From assembly GCA_944385415.1 (NCBI GenBank), contig CALWXC010000009.1, positions 38,581-102,580 on the forward strand: a stretch of DNA of 64,000 nucleotides. The letters run 5' to 3'. Each line of letters starts with the position of its first letter. Position 1 is the first letter of the stretch. This document shows positions 58,838 to 64,000 of this stretch, in pieces. The DNA is from an uncultured Oscillospiraceae bacterium (lineage in GTDB: Bacteria > Bacillota > Clostridia > Oscillospirales > Oscillospiraceae). Position numbers and translations under genes: made by a program. Under the pieces are notes generated by a model, which was not told the DNA's origin, ran no database searches, and saw only the letters and a program-made list of their open reading frames with translations.

Positions 58838-61207
58838 ATGAGCACATTGGAACAACGTTTTCTTGCTGCCCGCCGGGCGGTGATCGCGTCGCAGTTTGCG
58901 GGATTGAACCCGGAGCAGCGTCAAGCGGTCCTGACCACGGAAGGGCCGCTTCTTTTACTGGCTGGTGCTGGTTCTGGTAAAACCACGGTGTTAATTCATC
59001 GGATTGCCAATCTGCTGCGCTACGGCTGCGCTTCCGATACCAACGAAATACCGTTTCCGCCGACGGAAGAGGATGTGGCGCTGCTGGAGTCTTTTGCGGA
59101 GCATCCGCGGGAGGAGGACCGTCGTCGGGTGGACGCCCTCTGTGCCTGCCGCCCGGCGGCTCCCTGGAATGTCATCGCCATCACCTTTACCAACAAGGCA
59201 GCCAACCAGCTGAAGGACCGGCTGGAATCGATTTTGGGTCCCGATGCCAATGACGTGTGGGCCATGACGTTCCATTCCGCCTGCTGCCGGATTTTGCGCC
59301 GGGATATTGAACGGCTGGGATATGACCGCAGCTTTACCATCTACGATACTGCCGATTCAGAACGGGTCATGAAGGACGTGGTCCGGGATATGGGCTTGGA
59401 CGATAAATTGCTGCCCGCCCGGCTGTGCCTGAACCTGATATCCAAGGCAAAGGACAAACTCCGGTCACCGGAGGATTTTGCACGGCAGGCCGAAGCCGCC
59501 GGAGACTATCGTATGGAGCGCATCGCCAAGGCCTATGCCGAGTATCAAAAACGACTGCGGGCGGCCAATGCGGTTGATTTTGACGATATCATCCTGCTGA
59601 CAGTGCAGCTCTTACAAGAACACGAGGATGTGCGGGAGCATTATCAACAGAAGTTCCGCTATGTACTTATTGACGAGTATCAGGACACCAACCATTTGCA
59701 GTTCTTGCTGGCGCAGTTGCTGTCCGGCGGCTATGAGAATATCTGCGTGGTTGGTGACGATGACCAGAGTATCTATCGATTCCGCGGCGCCACCATCGAG
59801 AATATCCTGGGTTTTGAGAAGCAGTACAAGGGCGCACGGCTCATTCGCCTGGAACAGAATTATCGTTCCACCAAGTGTATATTGGCGGCGGCCAATGCTG
59901 TAATTGCCAACAATCAGGGCCGCAAGGGAAAAAATCTCTGGACGGAAAACGCCGATGGAGAGAAAATCCGCCTATACGAAGCCTATAACGAGTCCGACGA
60001 GGCTAATTTTGTCACCAATGGTATCCTGACCCGCTCCCGTGGGCAGAATCTCAAGGACTATGCGGTACTCTATCGGACCAACGCCCAATCCAACGCGCTG
60101 GAATATGCGTTCAAACGCAATGGTATTCCATACCGGGTTGTGGGTGGTATGCGGTTCTTCGACCGGGCAGAAGTCAAAGACATGCTGGCATACATGTCAG
60201 TCATCAACAACCGCAGTGATACCCTCCGCCTGCGGCGGATCATCAACAATCCTCCCCGTGGGATTGGCCCGAAGACTGTGGAGACGGCGGAACGGCTGGC
60301 CGATGCCGAGGGGAAACCCCTCTATTCGGTTATTGCCAGAGCAGGGGAGTACCCGGCCATGGAAAAGGCCGCCAATAAGTTGAAAGCCTTTACCGACATG
60401 ATTGATGGCTGTGAGGAATTGCTGGAGACGCTGACATTGGCGGAATTTTACGACGAACTGCTGATTCGCAGCGGCTATCTTGCCATGTTGGAAGCCAAAG
60501 ACGACACAGAAAGCCAGACACGGGCCGAAAATGTACGCGAGTTGAAATCCAGCATTCTCAGCTATATGGAGAATCAGGATGTGCCGACGCTCAACGGCTT
60601 TTTGGAGGAAATCGCCCTCTATACGGATTTGGAGCAGTACGATCAGGGAGCGGATGCGGTGGTAATGATGACCATTCACTCTGCCAAGGGCCTGGAATTT
60701 CCTCATGTGTTCCTGGTGGGTATGGAGGAAGGACTGTTCCCTGGTTCACGGGCCATCGGCGAGCCGGAGGAGATGGAAGAGGAACGGCGTCTCTGCTATG
60801 TGGCCATTACCCGCGCCAAGGAAAGTCTTACCATTACCCACGCCCGGCAGCGGATGCTCTACGGTCGAACTTCAGTCAACCGGCCATCCCGTTTTGTGCA
60901 GGAAATCCCGGCCCAGCACACTACCGGCCGGACGGAGGCGCAGATCAAGGCGGCGCAGCAGAAACCAGCTCCTAAGCGGGAACCCAAAAAGGATTATTCG
61001 TCTTTGACCAACCGTTCCACCCAGCCAGTGGAGGCTATGAGTTACACAAAAGGAACGCGGGTCTGTCATACAGCTTTCGGCACTGGTATGATTCTTGCAG
61101 TGACGCCCATGGGAAACGATGCTTTGCTGGAAATTGCTTTTGACAACGTGGGAACCAAACGGGTTATGGCCAGAACAGCCGGAGCCCATATGAAAAAGCT
61201 GTCATAA
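58838..61207 (+). CDS. pcrA: ATP-dependent DNA helicase PcrA/UvrD
   Basis: PcrA is a 3'-5' superfamily 1 helicase for repair and rolling-circle replication. The 789-residue protein has motif I LLAGAGSGKTTVLIH, Ia ITFTNKAANQL, II VLIDEYQDTN, III GDDDQSIYRFRGA, IV RLEQNYRSTK, V MTIHSAKGLEF and VI CYVAITRAKE, and a C-terminal Tudor-like tail. An insert of about 44 residues (63-106) separates motifs I and Ia. The ATG at 58838 follows AAGGTGAAACT; the ATG at 58817 lacks a ribosome binding site. TATAAT at 58796-58801 may be a promoter element. Confidence 0.95.
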   Translation: MSTLEQRFLAARRAVIASQFAGLNPEQRQAVLTTEGPLLLLAGAGSGKTTVLIHRIANLLRYGCASDTNEIPFPPTEEDVALLESFAEHPREEDRRRVDALCACRPAAPWNVIAITFTNKAANQLKDRLESILGPDANDVWAMTFHSACCRILRRDIERLGYDRSFTIYDTADSERVMKDVVRDMGLDDKLLPARLCLNLISKAKDKLRSPEDFARQAEAAGDYRMERIAKAYAEYQKRLRAANAVDFDDIILLTVQLLQEHEDVREHYQQKFRYVLIDEYQDTNHLQFLLAQLLSGGYENICVVGDDDQSIYRFRGATIENILGFEKQYKGARLIRLEQNYRSTKCILAAANAVIANNQGRKGKNLWTENADGEKIRLYEAYNESDEANFVTNGILTRSRGQNLKDYAVLYRTNAQSNALEYAFKRNGIPYRVVGGMRFFDRAEVKDMLAYMSVINNRSDTLRLRRIINNPPRGIGPKTVETAERLADAEGKPLYSVIARAGEYPAMEKAANKLKAFTDMIDGCEELLETLTLAEFYDELLIRSGYLAMLEAKDDTESQTRAENVRELKSSILSYMENQDVPTLNGFLEEIALYTDLEQYDQGADAVVMMTIHSAKGLEFPHVFLVGMEEGLFPGSRAIGEPEEMEEERRLCYVAITRAKESLTITHARQRMLYGRTSVNRPSRFVQEIPAQHTTGRTEAQIKAAQQKPAPKREPKKDYSSLTNRSTQPVEAMSYTKGTRVCHTAFGTGMILAVTPMGNDALLEIAFDNVGTKRVMARTAGAHMKKLS

Positions 61208-61247
61208 TTGCCGCTGCTCGCCCATAGACATGGGCGAGGTGGTGGCA

Positions 61248-61898
61248 ATGGCAATCAAGTACCGAAAGATTCGACTGCGGCGGCGCTGGGTGGTGGTTCT
61301 TCTGCTGCTGGCGTTGCTGGTTCCTGTGGCGCTTATGAGAATGCGGCTGTTTCCCATGGTGGAAGAGTTAGCCGTGACACGGGTCACCAACCAGACAGCA
61401 CGGCTTATTAACGACGCCATTGACGCCCAAATTCGAGACGGTGTGGTGGACTACTCCAATATGGTATTGCTGGAAAAGGATGACACAGGAGCGGTTACAG
61501 CACTCAAAACCAACATCAGCGAGATGAATGCGCTGAAAACCAGAATTCTTGACACAGTCAATGAGGAAATTTTGCAGTTGAATGTGGAGGAGATCGGCGT
61601 ACCAATTGGCAATCTGCTGGTTCCGGCACTGTTTTCCGGCCGTGGGCCGTATTTGCCAGTCAAGGTATTGACGGTCCGTTCTTCAGAAGCGGCTTTTTCC
61701 AATCAGTTTACCCAGGCAGGTATCAATCAGACGCTCCATCAAATCATTATGACCATTACCATCGATATGACCATTGTAACGCCGGCAGGGACGGAACAGG
61801 TGGATACCTCATCGCAAGTGGTAGTGGCGGAGACGGTCATTGTGGGCACGGTGCCGGAGAGCTATCTGGCCATTGATGGAGTGCAGCGGACAACATGA
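61248..61898 (+). CDS. yunB: sporulation protein YunB
   Basis: The 216-residue protein starts at the ATG at 61248, after GAGGTGGTGGCA. It has a basic N-terminus, one membrane helix (residues 14-30: VVVLLLLALLVPVALM) and an extracytoplasmic domain with RVTNQTARLINDAIDAQ and the GVPIGNLLVPALFSGRGP motif of YunB. In Bacillus yunB belongs to the sigma-E regulon and is of unknown mechanism. It lies between pcrA and ligA, probably read through from pcrA. Confidence 0.9.
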   Translation: MAIKYRKIRLRRRWVVVLLLLALLVPVALMRMRLFPMVEELAVTRVTNQTARLINDAIDAQIRDGVVDYSNMVLLEKDDTGAVTALKTNISEMNALKTRILDTVNEEILQLNVEEIGVPIGNLLVPALFSGRGPYLPVKVLTVRSSEAAFSNQFTQAGINQTLHQIIMTITIDMTIVTPAGTEQVDTSSQVVVAETVIVGTVPESYLAIDGVQRTT

Positions 61899-63893
<1,995 letters not shown>

Positions 63894-63898
63894 CAATA

Positions 63899-63925
63899 GG
63901 CGGGTATGCATTGTGCATACCCGCC
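63899..63925. other. perfect 12-bp hairpin after ligA
   Basis: GGCGGGTATGCA (63899-63910), 3-base loop, TGCATACCCGCC (63914-63925). The stem is very stable but no T-run follows, so it is not a standard terminator. Confidence 0.7.
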
Positions 63926-63937
63926 TCAGTCTGTCGA

Positions 63938-63974
63938 GAAACCCGGCATATGCGTCAAGCATAAGCCGGGTTTC
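63938..63974. other. second hairpin after ligA
   Basis: GAAACCCGGC (63938-63947) pairs with GCCGGGTTTC (63965-63974), with inner TATGC/GCATA. No T-run follows before the window ends. The remaining bases to 64000 contain nothing I can assign. Confidence 0.65.
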
Positions 63975-64000
63975 TGGCGTATAGAGGCCAAAGAAGGATA

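Overview
The window looks like a core chromosomal stretch of an endospore-forming, GC-rich Clostridia (Bacillota), most likely of the Oscillospiraceae/Ruminococcaceae type (Flavonifractor, Oscillibacter or Lawsonibacter-like gut bacteria). The evidence is a complete spoIIIAA-AH operon, spoIIAA-spoIIAB-sigF, a YunB-type protein, GerMN and GerS-like lipoproteins, three T-box leaders (Tyr, Phe, Val), the nusB-xseAB-ispA-dxs-tlyA-nadK-argR-recN order typical of Firmicutes, and MurT/GatD. The family-level placement is inference from gene content, not from an alignment. I see no rRNA, tRNA, CRISPR array, prophage, insertion sequence or replication origin.

Layout. 0-2.5 kb: the 3' end of an FtsK/SpoIIIE translocase, its terminator, then a small base-compositionally distinct two-gene island. 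2.8-7.5 kb: the eight-gene spoIIIA operon, most of it with overlapping stop/start codons. 7.6-17.5 kb: an Asp23/Gls24 protein, then nusB, a TsaD-like paralogue, exonuclease VII, isoprenoid precursor genes (ispA, dxs), tlyA, nadK, argR, recN. 17.5-20.2 kb: Tyr T-box and tyrS, converging on a fungal/archaeal-type asd. 20.3-24.8 kb: a secreted SpoIID/LytB-domain protein, the queuosine genes queA and tgt, and yajC. 24.9-30.8 kb (minus strand): NlpC/P60 peptidase, a conserved small protein, ireB, pheT, pheS and the Phe T-box. 30.9-33.1 kb: a lipoprotein, a MazF without a visible antitoxin gene, and two proteins of unknown function. 33.1-35.0 kb (minus): an SLH-NlpC/P60 protein and exoA. 35.1-41.5 kb: murT-gatD (lipid II amidation) and a MoxR/DUF58/transglutaminase trio. 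41.5-46.3 kb (minus): an S66 peptidase, small metabolic or accessory genes, a family-4 uracil-DNA glycosylase and dacF. 46.4-50.3 kb: a ComEA-like HhH protein, a two-component system and a GerMN lipoprotein. 50.4-54.2 kb: an HPr-like protein, uvrC, rsmD, coaD and a coiled-coil protein. 54.2-57.2 kb: Val T-box and valS. 57.2-63.9 kb: spoIIA operon, pcrA, yunB-like, ligA.

Functionally the window is dominated by sporulation (engulfment channel, forespore sigma-F switch), cell-wall metabolism (MurT/GatD, DacF, NlpC/P60 enzymes, SpoIID-domain protein), DNA repair (ExoVII, RecN, ExoA, UDG, UvrC, PcrA, LigA) and translation (TyrRS, PheRS, ValRS, Tgt/QueA, RsmD, TlyA). Many sigma-A promoters are readable with 16-18 bp spacers, and convergent genes share symmetric terminators.

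I did not find an obvious new defence, mobile or biosynthetic system. The observations most worth checking are: a candidate leaderless murT mRNA, a probable ATT start for the histidine kinase, a sigma-H-like promoter with a terminator-like hairpin at the presumed transcript start of spoIIA, a hairpin that buries the ribosome binding site of a gene at 32.5 kb, a perfect dyad at the start site of the preceding gene, an HPr paralogue with an altered active site, a MazF without visible antitoxin whose leader carries a UACAU site in an inverted repeat, and a roughly 100-residue extra module in PheT.
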